Shown here piece by piece: positions 8,733 through 16,804 of a DNA stretch of 64,000 nucleotides (positions are counted from its first letter, which is position 1; each line of letters begins with the position of its first letter). The translations under genes were made by a program, and so were the position numbers. This DNA is from Marnyiella aurantia (GTDB lineage Bacteria; Bacteroidota; Bacteroidia; Flavobacteriales; Weeksellaceae): positions 558,001-622,000 of the forward strand of contig NZ_CP059472.1 of NCBI RefSeq assembly GCF_014041915.1, written 5' to 3'. The notes under the pieces are model-generated. The model worked only from the letters and a program-made list of their open reading frames with translations, did no database searches and was not told where the DNA came from.

Positions 8733-9356
8733 ATGCAATCACTGGAACAGATTATTGAATTAAAAAACGCACCCGAACTGATTTCCAAACTTACTCAGTT
8801 CAGCACGGTGCGCAATTATAAGGCCGGAGAAATGATTTTGGACGAGAACTCACTTATCCGGGCCATTCCGATTGTTACACGCGGGACACTTAAGGTGATG
8901 CGTACCGAAGAGGACGGTCGCGAAATACTTCTGTACTACATAAAACCCGGTGAAAGCTGCATTATGTCCTTTCTGGGAGGACTTCATGATGAAAGAAGTA
9001 AAGTCCGCGCCGAAGTGGAAGAAGATGCGGAAATCCTTTTTCTTCCTGTGGAAAAGGTATCCCTGTTCATTCGGGAATATCCGGAATGGCTGGATTATAT
9101 TTTCAGACTATATCATAAGAGGTTTGAAGAACTTCTGGAGATTGTAAATGCCATCGCTTTTAAAAAAGTAGACGAGCGGCTCCTCGATTTGCTGCAGAAA
9201 AAGAAGCAGGTTACAGGCAGCAATACCCTCCAGGTAACTCATGAACAGCTGGCCAATGAACTGGGCACTGCACGTGTGGTGGTCTCCAGGCTCCTGAAAC
9301 AGCTTGAAGAACACGGGCACCTTCAGCTGGGCCGAAACAAAATCACGCTAATGTAA
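8733..9356 (+). CDS. Crp/Fnr family transcriptional regulator (sulfur module)
   Basis: Cytosolic DNA-binding regulator of 207 aa. The N-terminal cyclic-nucleotide-binding-like beta-roll spans about 15-120 and a C-terminal winged helix about 145-207, with recognition helix NELGTARVVVSRLLKQLEEHG. No FNR-type iron-sulfur Cys cluster is present (one Cys, in the beta-roll), so it may sense a small molecule, sulfane sulfur or redox state. It precedes tauE, rhodanese and yeeE genes on the same strand (58-bp gap to tauE), an arrangement typical of regulators of sulfide/thiosulfate genes. The target is inferred from the palindrome at 9382-9403. Confidence 0.85.
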   Translation: MQSLEQIIELKNAPELISKLTQFSTVRNYKAGEMILDENSLIRAIPIVTRGTLKVMRTEEDGREILLYYIKPGESCIMSFLGGLHDERSKVRAEVEEDAEILFLPVEKVSLFIREYPEWLDYIFRLYHKRFEELLEIVNAIAFKKVDERLLDLLQKKKQVTGSNTLQVTHEQLANELGTARVVVSRLLKQLEEHGHLQLGRNKITLM

Positions 9357-9381
9357 CCTAAGTAGCGGTGTGCGTTTTCCG

Positions 9382-9403
9382 GATGATGCAATTTTGCAGC
9401 ATC
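9382..9403. promoter_or_regulatory. 22-bp palindromic operator before tauE
   Basis: GATGATGCAA (9382-9391) and TTGCAGCATC (9394-9403) are inverted arms with one mismatched pair, around a central TT. The right half overlaps a -7-like CAATTTTG (9389-9396). It lies 11 bp before the tauE start; no T-run follows, so it is not a terminator. Confidence 0.55.
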
Positions 9404-9414
9404 AAAAAATCATC

Positions 9415-10212
9415 ATGGAAATACTGGGTTACGCAGCTTCACTTCTTATCGGAATTTCATTAGGGCTTATTGGCGGCGGCGGCAGCATACTCACGGTCCC
9501 GGTGCTGGTTTATCTCTTTCGGCTGGATGCAGCTATAGCGACGTTCTACTCACTTTTTATAGTAGGTGTCACCAGCATGGTGGGCTCGGTTTCTTTTTTC
9601 CGCAAAGGGCAGGTAGATCTCCGTACCGCATTGTTCTTTGGTATGCCGTCTGTAATTACAGTTTATCTTACGCGCTTATATATTTTTCCCGCCGTGCCGG
9701 AGGAAATACTATTTGTGGATAACTGGCTGCTCAGTAAGGATATGTTCCTGATGATCACCTTTGCCATCTTAATGGTAGCGGCATCCTACAGTATGATAAA
9801 AAAATGCCGGGGAGAAGATTGTGACGAAGAAAGGCCGGTTAAAAAAAATGTGCTTGCTATCCTGGCCTATGGTGCTGCAACAGGCCTAACTACCGGAATG
9901 CTGGGCGCCGGTGGCGGATTTATCATTATCCCCGCGCTGGTAAACTTGTTGGGTTTGGACATCCGAAAAGCCATCGGTACTTCCCTATTCATCATCGCGG
10001 TCAATTCACTTTTTGGATTCAGTGTTTCCATCACGCAGTTTAGCATCGAGTGGGCCTTAATCATAAAAATCGCCTTACTGGCCATAGCCGGACTTTTTGC
10101 GGGCATGTATTTTTCGGCCAGAACCGATGGCAAAAAATTAAAGCCTGCATTTGGCTATTTTGTCCTGCTAATGGGCGTGTATATTCTCCTGAAGGAAATT
10201 ACAGACTTTTAA
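9415..10212 (+). CDS. TauE/SafE family sulfite/sulfur-anion exporter
   Basis: Inner-membrane protein of 265 aa with two homologous halves of about four helices, each opened by a Gly-rich turn (GLIGGGGSIL at about 19-28 and a GMLGAGGGFIIIP motif near 160-175), the hallmark of TauE/SafE. Family members export sulfite, sulfoacetate or related organosulfur anions. The GTG at 9370 would extend the protein through the palindromic operator, so ATG 9415 is chosen. It is the first structural gene of the sulfur module, with 22 bp to the rhodanese gene. Confidence 0.88.
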   Translation: MEILGYAASLLIGISLGLIGGGGSILTVPVLVYLFRLDAAIATFYSLFIVGVTSMVGSVSFFRKGQVDLRTALFFGMPSVITVYLTRLYIFPAVPEEILFVDNWLLSKDMFLMITFAILMVAASYSMIKKCRGEDCDEERPVKKNVLAILAYGAATGLTTGMLGAGGGFIIIPALVNLLGLDIRKAIGTSLFIIAVNSLFGFSVSITQFSIEWALIIKIALLAIAGLFAGMYFSARTDGKKLKPAFGYFVLLMGVYILLKEITDF

Positions 10213-10234
10213 TTAAAATTTAAATATTATAAAT

Positions 10235-10555
10235 ATGTTCAACTTATTAAAAAATCTTTTTTCAGCTCCCGATAGGTCTGAATTTAAGGAAATCATGAAA
10301 AACAAGCCTTTACTTGTAGATGTGCGCACCCGCGAAGAATTTCAGGGTGGCTCCGTTAAGGGCGCTGTGAACATCCCATTGAACACTGTTTCGAAAGATC
10401 TGAGGCGTTTTGCCGGAAAGGGAAACATCGTCGTTTTCTGCCGCAGCGGCAACCGAAGCAGCCAGGCTAAAATCATTCTGGATCAGGCAGGTGTTTCCAA
10501 GGTATATAACGGCGGCAGCCTACATAATATTCAAAACCTGTTAAAGCAAAATTAA
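10235..10555 (+). CDS. Single-domain rhodanese-like protein
   Basis: 106-aa sulfurtransferase domain. The catalytic Cys69 sits in the six-residue active loop CRSGNRS, the thiosulfate/polysulfide-type rhodanese loop; upstream is the typical LLVDVRTREEFQGGSVKGAVNIP block. No signal peptide is evident: the N-terminus MFNLLKNLFSAPDR is weakly amphipathic, so the protein is probably cytosolic. It likely moves sulfane sulfur delivered by the adjacent importer. The stop codon (10553-10555) abuts the ATG of the next gene at 10556, so translation is coupled. Confidence 0.92.
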   Translation: MFNLLKNLFSAPDRSEFKEIMKNKPLLVDVRTREEFQGGSVKGAVNIPLNTVSKDLRRFAGKGNIVVFCRSGNRSSQAKIILDQAGVSKVYNGGSLHNIQNLLKQN

Positions 10556-11113
10556 ATGACAGATTTATTATCATGGCCATGGTATGTGGCCGGACCACTG
10601 ATTGGACTCACAGTTCCTGCCCTGCTTATTCTCGGAAATAAATCATTCGGAATCTCCTCTTCGCTACGTCACATCTGTGCCTCATGTTTGCCATCGGGTA
10701 TCCCTTTCTTTAAATATAACTGGCAAAAAGAGATCTGGAACCTGGTTTTTGTACTTGGTATTCTCATTGGCGGTATTATATCCGTAACATTATTAAGCAG
10801 CCCACAGGCGGTAAATGTTCATCCCGATCTTGTGCAGGAACTGGCAGGCTACGGCATCACAGATTACAGCAATTTGGTACCGGTTGAACTTATGAACTGG
10901 GAATCCCTATTCACCGCGCGCGGCCTTATCATGATGGTGGGTGGCGGCTTGCTGGTAGGCTTCGGAACCCGCTATGCAGGCGGATGCACCAGCGGACATT
11001 CCATTATGGGCATTGCCAACCTTCAGCTTCCAAGCCTTATCGCTACCGTCTTTTTTATGATTGGAGGATTTATTATGGCCAACTTCATTTTACCCCTGAT
11101 CTTATCACTCTAA
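10556..11113 (+). CDS. YeeE/YedE family thiosulfate-type importer, first half
   Basis: Inner-membrane protein of 185 aa corresponding to one half of a YeeE/YedE (TsuA-like) transporter. Key Cys residues are visible: CASC at 41-44 and C144 in GTRYAGGCTSGHSIMG, the signature that contacts thiosulfate in the family. Four or five helices are predicted by hydrophobicity. The next gene supplies the other half, a split common in this family. Import of thiosulfate or another sulfane-sulfur donor feeding the rhodanese is inferred from the operon. Confidence 0.88.
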   Translation: MTDLLSWPWYVAGPLIGLTVPALLILGNKSFGISSSLRHICASCLPSGIPFFKYNWQKEIWNLVFVLGILIGGIISVTLLSSPQAVNVHPDLVQELAGYGITDYSNLVPVELMNWESLFTARGLIMMVGGGLLVGFGTRYAGGCTSGHSIMGIANLQLPSLIATVFFMIGGFIMANFILPLILSL

Positions 11114-11126
11114 AATTTAAAAGGAA

Positions 11127-11627
11127 ATGCAAAAACCAACATACAATAATGCCGACCTTGAAGTAAGGTCACTGGATACCATGTGCGTGAACGAAAGTGC
11201 GCTGGAACACCGCTGGTACCACAACCTTAAATATCTGACAGTGGGTGTTTTTTTCGGAATAGTTTTCATCAAAGCCGAAGTCATCAGCTGGTTCAGGATT
11301 CAGGAGATGTTCAGGCTGCAGTCTTTTCATATGTACGGAATCATCGGCTCGGCAATCCTTGTGGCCATGGCTTCTATTTTTCTGATTAAAAAATTCAGGG
11401 CAAAAACAATCTACGGAGAGGAAATCGTATTCCATGACAAGAAATTTAATAAAGGACAGATTTATGGTGGGCTGATTTTCGGCTTGGGCTGGGCACTTAC
11501 CGGCGCCTGTCCCGGGCCGCTTTTCGCACAGATAGGTACCGGCGCCACAGCTGTTGCCGTCACGCTGTTGAGTGCTATTGCCGGGACCTGGATTTACGGA
11601 TATTTCCGTGAAAAATTACCTCATTAA
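11127..11627 (+). CDS. YeeE/YedE (DUF6691-type) transporter, second half
   Basis: Inner-membrane protein of 166 aa with the second conserved Cys motif, C128 in GWALTGACPGPLFAQIGTG. About four helices follow a soluble N-terminal stretch of some 35 residues that contains C20. It pairs with the protein at 10556-11113 (13-bp gap) to make a full YeeE/YedE-type pore. It is the last gene of the sulfur module; a terminator lies downstream. Confidence 0.87.
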   Translation: MQKPTYNNADLEVRSLDTMCVNESALEHRWYHNLKYLTVGVFFGIVFIKAEVISWFRIQEMFRLQSFHMYGIIGSAILVAMASIFLIKKFRAKTIYGEEIVFHDKKFNKGQIYGGLIFGLGWALTGACPGPLFAQIGTGATAVAVTLLSAIAGTWIYGYFREKLPH

Positions 11628-11666
11628 AAATGAATGACCTTCATAATCACCTAAGATTAAACAGAA

Positions 11667-11697
11667 AATCCGCCTCATCTTTTCAGATTGGCGGATT
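11667..11697. terminator. Bidirectional terminator between sulfur module and catalase
   Basis: AATCCGCC (11667-11674) pairs with GGCGGATT (11690-11697), with a possible inner ATCT/AGAT extension. It separates convergent genes. Confidence 0.7.
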
Positions 11698-11714
11698 ACT
11701 TTTATGTTTAAAAA

Positions 11715-13850
11715 CTAGGCTGGAATCGGATTCATCTCCCGGTCCCAGAACCTGTGCAGGATAATATCCCCTACAAACTGTTCAAGATTTCCGTCGGTCA
11801 CTATACCGTCTTCCGGATCTTTAAGCCCCGGAATGGCTTTCTTCAGCAACTCCGTACCGTTATCATCCGCAGCAATTGGCTTGCAGTGCTTGTAGGCTTC
11901 AGCAATAAAATGAATTGCACCCGCGTGTTCCATTAAGGTTTTCACACTGTCGCCCCCAGCTACATAAACAGCATCAAAGATTACTGAATCTGTAGTCAGC
12001 AGGCTGTCGCATACCGGATACTCATCACCTTTTTTAGTAGTTACGAAACCATGTCGCGGTGCGATGATCTGTACAATGGCACCAAGTTCACAAAGAACTT
12101 TCTGAGTTTTGGTAAATGCGTCATCATTCACTCCGTTCGCAGTAAGCAGTGCAATTCTTCTGGCCTTAATGTTTGTCGGAAGTTTATTCGCCATACTTAC
12201 TGACGGGGCTTCGGAAATAGGAAGTTCAACTTCGATGGAATGATGTTCCGCCGGATCTCCGTCGGCCGGTATGCTTCCCGTAATTGGCTGTGGCAGTCTG
12301 CGTGGTACAAGGCCGAGATGCTCGCCTACCATATTGGCCAGATCAGCATCAACTTCCAATAACATATCCACCATACGCTGGCGGATCGGCACACGCTGCA
12401 CTTTACCAAGTTCAAATGAGAAAGCATTCTGAATGTGTCGCTTCTCATGTATGGTCATACTGTTATAGAAAAGTTTGGGCTGACTGAAATGATCGAAGAA
12501 ACTCTTGCTCCTCCTGCGGATTTTGTTGGAATCGACGCGTTCCTCAAACGAAGTAAAGCCTCCTTCTTTCATCATGGCCTGGAACGGACATCCCTGAGCC
12601 ATGGAATTTGGATGGTAAGACACTTTTCCCTTGGGGATCTGCATACGGTGAATACCGTCCCGCTGATTATTGGTTACATCCGGTATCGAGCGGTTAATCG
12701 GTATTTCATGGAAGTTAGGGCCACCCAATCTGGACAGCTGGGTATCGGTATAGGAGAATAACCTGCCCTGAAGCAAAGGATCATTAGTAAAATCGATACC
12801 CGGTACAATATGACCCGGGTGGAAGGCCACCTGCTCCGTTTCAGCAAAGAAATTGTCGGGATTTCGGTTTAGTGTCATCTTTCCGATGATTTCCACCGGT
12901 ACCATTTCTTCCGGAATCATTTTGGTGGCATCCAAAAGGTCAAACGGGAATTTATGCTCATCTTCCTGCTTAACAATCTGAACACCAAGTTCCCACTCAG
13001 GGTAAAGTCCCTGATCGATGGCATCCCAAAGATCGCGGCGGTGATAATCGGTATCTTTCCCGGCCAGTCGCTGAGCTTCGTCCCAGGCAAGTCCTAACAC
13101 TCCCTGAAGTGGTTTCCAATGAAACTTAACAAAGTGAGATTCGCCTTCTTCGTTTATGAATCTGAAAGTATGGATACCGAATCCTTCCATAGAACGGAGG
13201 GTTCTTGGGATCGCACGGTCACTCATCAGCCACATAATATTGTGCATCGCTTCGGGCATCAAAGAAATAAAATCCCAGAACGTGTCATGGGCCGATGCCG
13301 CCTGCGGAATCTCATTATCCGGTTCCGGCTTCACCGCGTGCACAAGATCCGGAAACTTCATTGCATCCTGGATGAAGAACACGGGCGTATTGTTACCTAC
13401 GAGATCATAATTACCTTCCTGAGTATAGAATTTCACGGCAAATCCGCGAATATCCCGTGGTAAATCCGTAGATCCGCGGCTTCCCTGTACTGTGGAAAAG
13501 CGTACAAATACAGGCGTTTTTATACCGGTATCATTCAGGAATTTCGCTTTGGTGTACTTTGCCATTGATTTATAAAGCTGAAATTCCCCGTGGGCACCGG
13601 AACCTCTCGCATGAACGATTCTTTCCGGGATCCTTTCGTGGTCAAAATGAGTCATTTTTTCGCGGAAGATAAAATCCTCCAGGAGGGACGGACCACGCTC
13701 ACCGACCTTCAGGGTATTTTGGTCGTCATTAATCTTTACGCCGTGATCTGTGGTCATAAATTCGCCATGATCATCCACTTTATATTTTCCTAACTGTTCG
13801 AGTTTTGGGTTGGCTCCATTCTCGAATGGCTCCTGTTCGTTTACTTTCAT
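11715..13850 (-). CDS. katE: Large-subunit catalase (HPII/KatE type)
   Basis: Heme catalase of 711 aa that dismutates hydrogen peroxide. Core residues are visible: distal His80 ([12 protein letters not shown]), Asn153 ([11 protein letters not shown]) and proximal heme-ligand Tyr367 ([14 protein letters not shown]). The extra C-terminal domain (about 560-711) has the flavodoxin/DJ-1-like fold expected of large-subunit catalases. Lacking a signal peptide, it should be cytosolic. It lies 23 bp downstream of a ferritin-like YciE/YciF gene on the same strand, a pairing that fits a stationary-phase or oxidative-stress unit. Confidence 0.95.
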   Translation of the reverse strand: MKVNEQEPFENGANPKLEQLGKYKVDDHGEFMTTDHGVKINDDQNTLKVGERGPSLLEDFIFREKMTHFDHERIPERIVHARGSGAHGEFQLYKSMAKYTKAKFLNDTGIKTPVFVRFSTVQGSRGSTDLPRDIRGFAVKFYTQEGNYDLVGNNTPVFFIQDAMKFPDLVHAVKPEPDNEIPQAASAHDTFWDFISLMPEAMHNIMWLMSDRAIPRTLRSMEGFGIHTFRFINEEGESHFVKFHWKPLQGVLGLAWDEAQRLAGKDTDYHRRDLWDAIDQGLYPEWELGVQIVKQEDEHKFPFDLLDATKMIPEEMVPVEIIGKMTLNRNPDNFFAETEQVAFHPGHIVPGIDFTNDPLLQGRLFSYTDTQLSRLGGPNFHEIPINRSIPDVTNNQRDGIHRMQIPKGKVSYHPNSMAQGCPFQAMMKEGGFTSFEERVDSNKIRRRSKSFFDHFSQPKLFYNSMTIHEKRHIQNAFSFELGKVQRVPIRQRMVDMLLEVDADLANMVGEHLGLVPRRLPQPITGSIPADGDPAEHHSIEVELPISEAPSVSMANKLPTNIKARRIALLTANGVNDDAFTKTQKVLCELGAIVQIIAPRHGFVTTKKGDEYPVCDSLLTTDSVIFDAVYVAGGDSVKTLMEHAGAIHFIAEAYKHCKPIAADDNGTELLKKAIPGLKDPEDGIVTDGNLEQFVGDIILHRFWDREMNPIPA

Positions 13851-13873
13851 AATGTCTGTGATTGGAGTTTGGA

Positions 13874-14440
13874 TTAAACGGCGTTAAGGTCTTTGGACTG
13901 ATGCTTGCCGCCAGCTGCCTGCGAATTAAGGTTGGTGTCGGCGATGATGGTGAGCAGACAGTCGGACTTCTTTTCTTCACCCAGCGTACGCAGAAGCAGA
14001 TCCAGTGCTGGCCTTTCGTTAAGAACTTTTGCATAGGCGCATAGTGTACCATAGCTGGCAATCTCGTAATGTTCCACTTTTTGTGAACTGCCTATAATTG
14101 CGGCATCGCGTACAGGACCCTCAGCAGCGCTAGCCACTGTTTCACGTCCTTCTTCCAGAATTCCCTCAATAGCCGGACATTTCTTACCTTCTGCTTTCAT
14201 GTCCATGGAGGCAAACGCTTGCTCCAGACGCACAACCTGCTGCTGGGTCTGCAGAAGGTGATCCTTAATGGCAGTTTTGAGTTTGTGATTGGAAGCTTTC
14301 TCATACATTTCCGGAAGGGCTTTTACCAATGCATTTTCTGCATAATAGATGTCCTTCAGACCATCTATAAAAAGGTCTCGCAGCTGCATAGCTTCAGCCT
14401 TCGCAGACTCATTCTCTGTTGTCGGTTTTTTCTTTTCCAT
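13874..14440 (-). CDS. YciE/YciF-type ferritin-like protein (DUF892)
   Basis: 188-aa four-helix ferritin-like protein of the DUF892 family. The N-terminal helix LRDLFIDGLKDIYYAENALVKALPEM-like segment (about 23-48) and the acidic/His positions in EHYEIASYGTLCAYA (about 124-138) are family-typical and would form a di-metal site. Residues 1-20 are a hydrophilic lysine/glutamate-rich tail. The function is not firmly known; members are induced by osmotic and oxidative stress. It is the promoter-proximal gene ahead of katE. Confidence 0.87.
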   Translation of the reverse strand: MEKKKPTTENESAKAEAMQLRDLFIDGLKDIYYAENALVKALPEMYEKASNHKLKTAIKDHLLQTQQQVVRLEQAFASMDMKAEGKKCPAIEGILEEGRETVASAAEGPVRDAAIIGSSQKVEHYEIASYGTLCAYAKVLNERPALDLLLRTLGEEKKSDCLLTIIADTNLNSQAAGGKHQSKDLNAV

Positions 14441-14643
14441 TGAATTAATATTTTGTTAATGTTTGTGTTTGAGCACTTTAGAAACAGACTCAGTGAACTG
14501 AATCCGCTTCCCGAAGAGCATCAATTATCAAACCAAAAAGGCTTTTTTTCATTCGGCTGAAGATGAATTTATGCATGTGGACCAACTCAGGACAAGTGGG
14601 AACAAAACTTGCAATAAAGAATAAAAACCACTAATCTGCGAGG

Positions 14644-15135
14644 ATGAAGCTGAAAACCAATGTATCATTTATGCAGTATCTGCAATTGATGTTCAAACTT
14701 ACCTATCAAAAACCGATGCTTCGTGTGCTGATTGGAGTAGCTGTTATCCTGCTTCTGTGGATAATCATTCATCACCTTCACATAACTACGCTTCCTACAC
14801 CAATCATTTACCAATACATTACGCTGATTCTCATCGCTGTGGTACAACCTTTCATTGTTTTCATTACGATACACAGTAATTATCATTCCAGCAACCAGCT
14901 ACGGGAAACGCTGGATATGGAGATTACTGACGACCTGATTAAAATCCGTGGACAAAGCTTTTACATGGAGATCCAGTGGGTGCAGATTTACAGATTCAGT
15001 GAACTGAAAAGATGGTTCCTGATTTACCAGAATAACCTTTCGGCGATCATCATCCCTAAAAGAAGTCTGACCGAGGAGGAAATTACCAGGCTCCGGTCTA
15101 TTATGGCAAAGGCCGAAAAGAACCAACATAAATGA
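14644..15135 (+). CDS. YcxB-like two-helix membrane protein
   Basis: 163-aa protein with two transmembrane helices (about 28-45 and 55-75) and a C-terminal soluble domain (about 90-160) resembling the YcxB-like domain: a segment like ITDDLIKIRGQSFYMEIQW followed by a strand with IIIPKRSL and a helix beginning with LTEEEITRL. Function unknown. A single gene, convergent with the cytochrome oxidase accessory gene that ends at 15140, only 4 bp from its stop codon. Confidence 0.7.
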   Translation: MKLKTNVSFMQYLQLMFKLTYQKPMLRVLIGVAVILLLWIIIHHLHITTLPTPIIYQYITLILIAVVQPFIVFITIHSNYHSSNQLRETLDMEITDDLIKIRGQSFYMEIQWVQIYRFSELKRWFLIYQNNLSAIIIPKRSLTEEEITRLRSIMAKAEKNQHK

Positions 15136-15139
15136 TAAA

Positions 15140-15541
15140 TCAAAGACTAAAATTCGTCACCAGATAGAAAGCGGCCCAGGCAACAAATACCAGCGCAATT
15201 ACCCAGACCCAAACGGGAATGGTGCGTGGATTTTCGCTTCCTTTAATGATAAAACTCTGGTTCCTTCCGGTATCATAGGCATTAAGCATCAACGGCAAGG
15301 TTCCGCTTACAGTTTCATTATCGGAAAGTCCTTCTATATGAATGATTGGCCCGTTTCGCACGGAAAAGTTTATCACCTTTACACCTTCCTTCCGGTCGAA
15401 TTTACTCACGATCTTCAGAGTATGAAAACCGTCAGTCAGTTTTGTGGTATCCAGGTTAAATATGACCGGGGTCTGCAATTCGGCCACAGGATTGGATTCA
15501 TCGTCTATATACAGCAGAACCAAGGCATTGTGTTCAGGCAT
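15140..15541 (-). CDS. Tail-anchored Ig-like protein in cbb3 operon
   Basis: 133-aa protein not assigned to a named family. Residues 1-100 are beta-rich with Asp/Thr loops and resemble an Ig- or FN3-like sandwich (a DGFHTLKIVSKFD-like strand pair); residues 107-130 form one C-terminal transmembrane helix. There is no N-terminal signal sequence, so the beta domain may face the cytoplasm or insert by tail anchoring. As last gene of the cbb3 operon, 11 bp after the previous stop codon, it is probably an assembly or accessory factor. This is inference from position. Confidence 0.6.
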   Translation of the reverse strand: MPEHNALVLLYIDDESNPVAELQTPVIFNLDTTKLTDGFHTLKIVSKFDRKEGVKVINFSVRNGPIIHIEGLSDNETVSGTLPLMLNAYDTGRNQSFIIKGSENPRTIPVWVWVIALVFVAWAAFYLVTNFSL

Positions 15542-15552
15542 TTATTTATTTT

Positions 15553-15813
15553 TTAAAATTCCAGTACGGTATTCTTGATGTGTTTGCTGCTTTTTTCGCC
15601 GGGCTTAATCAGGTATTTAAGTGAGTAAAAAAGGGTGTACAGCGTAATGACGGCAATGATAATCACGATTACCCAGTCCCAGTTCGAACTGGGGCCGGTT
15701 CCATGGGTAAGTTCCTGAGTAATTTCGGGCTGCTGCAGTTTGCAGGCATCACAGGCCCTGTACCATGCCGAGCCCAGCAATAAGATTATAAGTGTTAAAA
15801 GCGTGTTTTTCAT
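15553..15813 (-). CDS. Small membrane protein in cbb3 operon
   Basis: 86-aa protein with an N-terminal signal-like helix (about 1-18), a Cys pair in RACDACK, a short soluble segment and a transmembrane helix (about 47-67) with a basic tail. The ATG at 15813 lies one base after the stop codon of the ccoO-like gene, so translation is coupled; the TTG nine bases upstream would overlap that gene. The CDAC pair facing the periplasm could bind metal or take part in thiol exchange during copper or heme insertion. No family recognised. Confidence 0.65.
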   Translation of the reverse strand: MKNTLLTLIILLLGSAWYRACDACKLQQPEITQELTHGTGPSSNWDWVIVIIIAVITLYTLFYSLKYLIKPGEKSSKHIKNTVLEF

Positions 15814-15814
15814 C

Positions 15815-16804
15815 TTATTCAATTTTATCCATTATGGCCTGCACCTGTTCCGCGGTTACGGGATCTCCATTATTTCCCCAACTGCTGCGTTCGTGATTGA
15901 TGAGTGCGGCTACTTCTTCGGGTTTAAGCCCTGCGTTGGCACCCACCGCCGGCATTGCGGCAAATTCCGGCCGTGGGTCGTACCCTTTCATAATGATGGT
16001 TACAAAAAGCTCCAGATTGTCTCCCAGCACCACGGGGCTTCCTTTCAGCGGAGGAAAAGCGCCCGGCAAACCTTCGCCACCCGCCTGATGGCAGCTTGCA
16101 CAATTTGCTGTGAACAGTGCACTTCCATCAGGAAGAGTTCTCCCGCCGGCATTTGCTGTAGTTCCCTTCTCTTTTTTATATAAAAATTCTCCAGATGCTA
16201 TATTATCAGGTAAATCGGTTTGCTTCAGACTCAGCAGATATGCGACCAAATCCTGCGCATCCTTTGATGGGATTATTTTCCCGGTAAGCCCTGCCCTGAA
16301 GGCTGCAGGCACACTCACCTCCACATCGCCGGGCCCCAGATCCTCCTTTACCAGGAACAACCATTTGTAGGACGGCATTATGGATTCCGGAACCACAGAA
16401 CGTGGGTTGTATAAATGAGCGTACTGCCACTCTTTACTGGGCTGCCGTGTTCCTATACTTGTAAGGTCGGGTCCTGTTCTCTCCGTTCCCATCAGGGTGG
16501 CGGTATTCTGAAAAAGATTCAGTCTCCGGTTCCGGGCATAATCTGCAGCCATGCTGGGGCGCGACCCAAATACCGCATCCATGTCCACATTCCGTACCTG
16601 CTGAGTATGGCAGGCTACGCAGCCTTCTCTTATATAAACAGCTTTCCCATTGTTCTCACTTTCAGTGAGTGCTGCAGTACCGGGTAAAGGTTGGTTAATT
16701 TTTTCATTATTCAGCGCCGGCAGAATGCAGATAATCAGCGTGAGCACCAGAAAGAATGTCAGTGCGGCGGAGAACAGTTTTTTATGGTTGTTAAAGAAAT
16801 CCAT
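15815..16804 (-). CDS. ccoO: cbb3 oxidase subunit II (CcoO) fused to a cytochrome c domain
   Basis: 329-aa membrane-anchored diheme cytochrome c. An N-terminal helix (about 11-30) anchors a CcoO-like domain with heme site C62-VA-C65-H66 followed by a TQQVRNVD-like block. A second cytochrome c domain follows, with heme site C235-AS-C238-H239 and likely Met axial ligand in the AAMPAVG region. In canonical operons the second domain type lies in CcoP; here it is fused, so one polypeptide may replace CcoO and CcoP. Its ATG (16804-16802) overlaps the TGA of ccoN, implying coupling. Electron entry subunit of the terminal oxidase. Confidence 0.85.
   Translation of the reverse strand: MDFFNNHKKLFSAALTFFLVLTLIICILPALNNEKINQPLPGTAALTESENNGKAVYIREGCVACHTQQVRNVDMDAVFGSRPSMAADYARNRRLNLFQNTATLMGTERTGPDLTSIGTRQPSKEWQYAHLYNPRSVVPESIMPSYKWLFLVKEDLGPGDVEVSVPAAFRAGLTGKIIPSKDAQDLVAYLLSLKQTDLPDNIASGEFLYKKEKGTTANAGGRTLPDGSALFTANCASCHQAGGEGLPGAFPPLKGSPVVLGDNLELFVTIIMKGYDPRPEFAAMPAVGANAGLKPEEVAALINHERSSWGNNGDPVTAEQVQAIMDKIE

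Noticed and set aside
9382-9403. Palindrome read as a terminator of the crp-like gene
   Set aside because: No T-run follows on the plus strand and it overlaps a -7-like box, so an operator is more likely.
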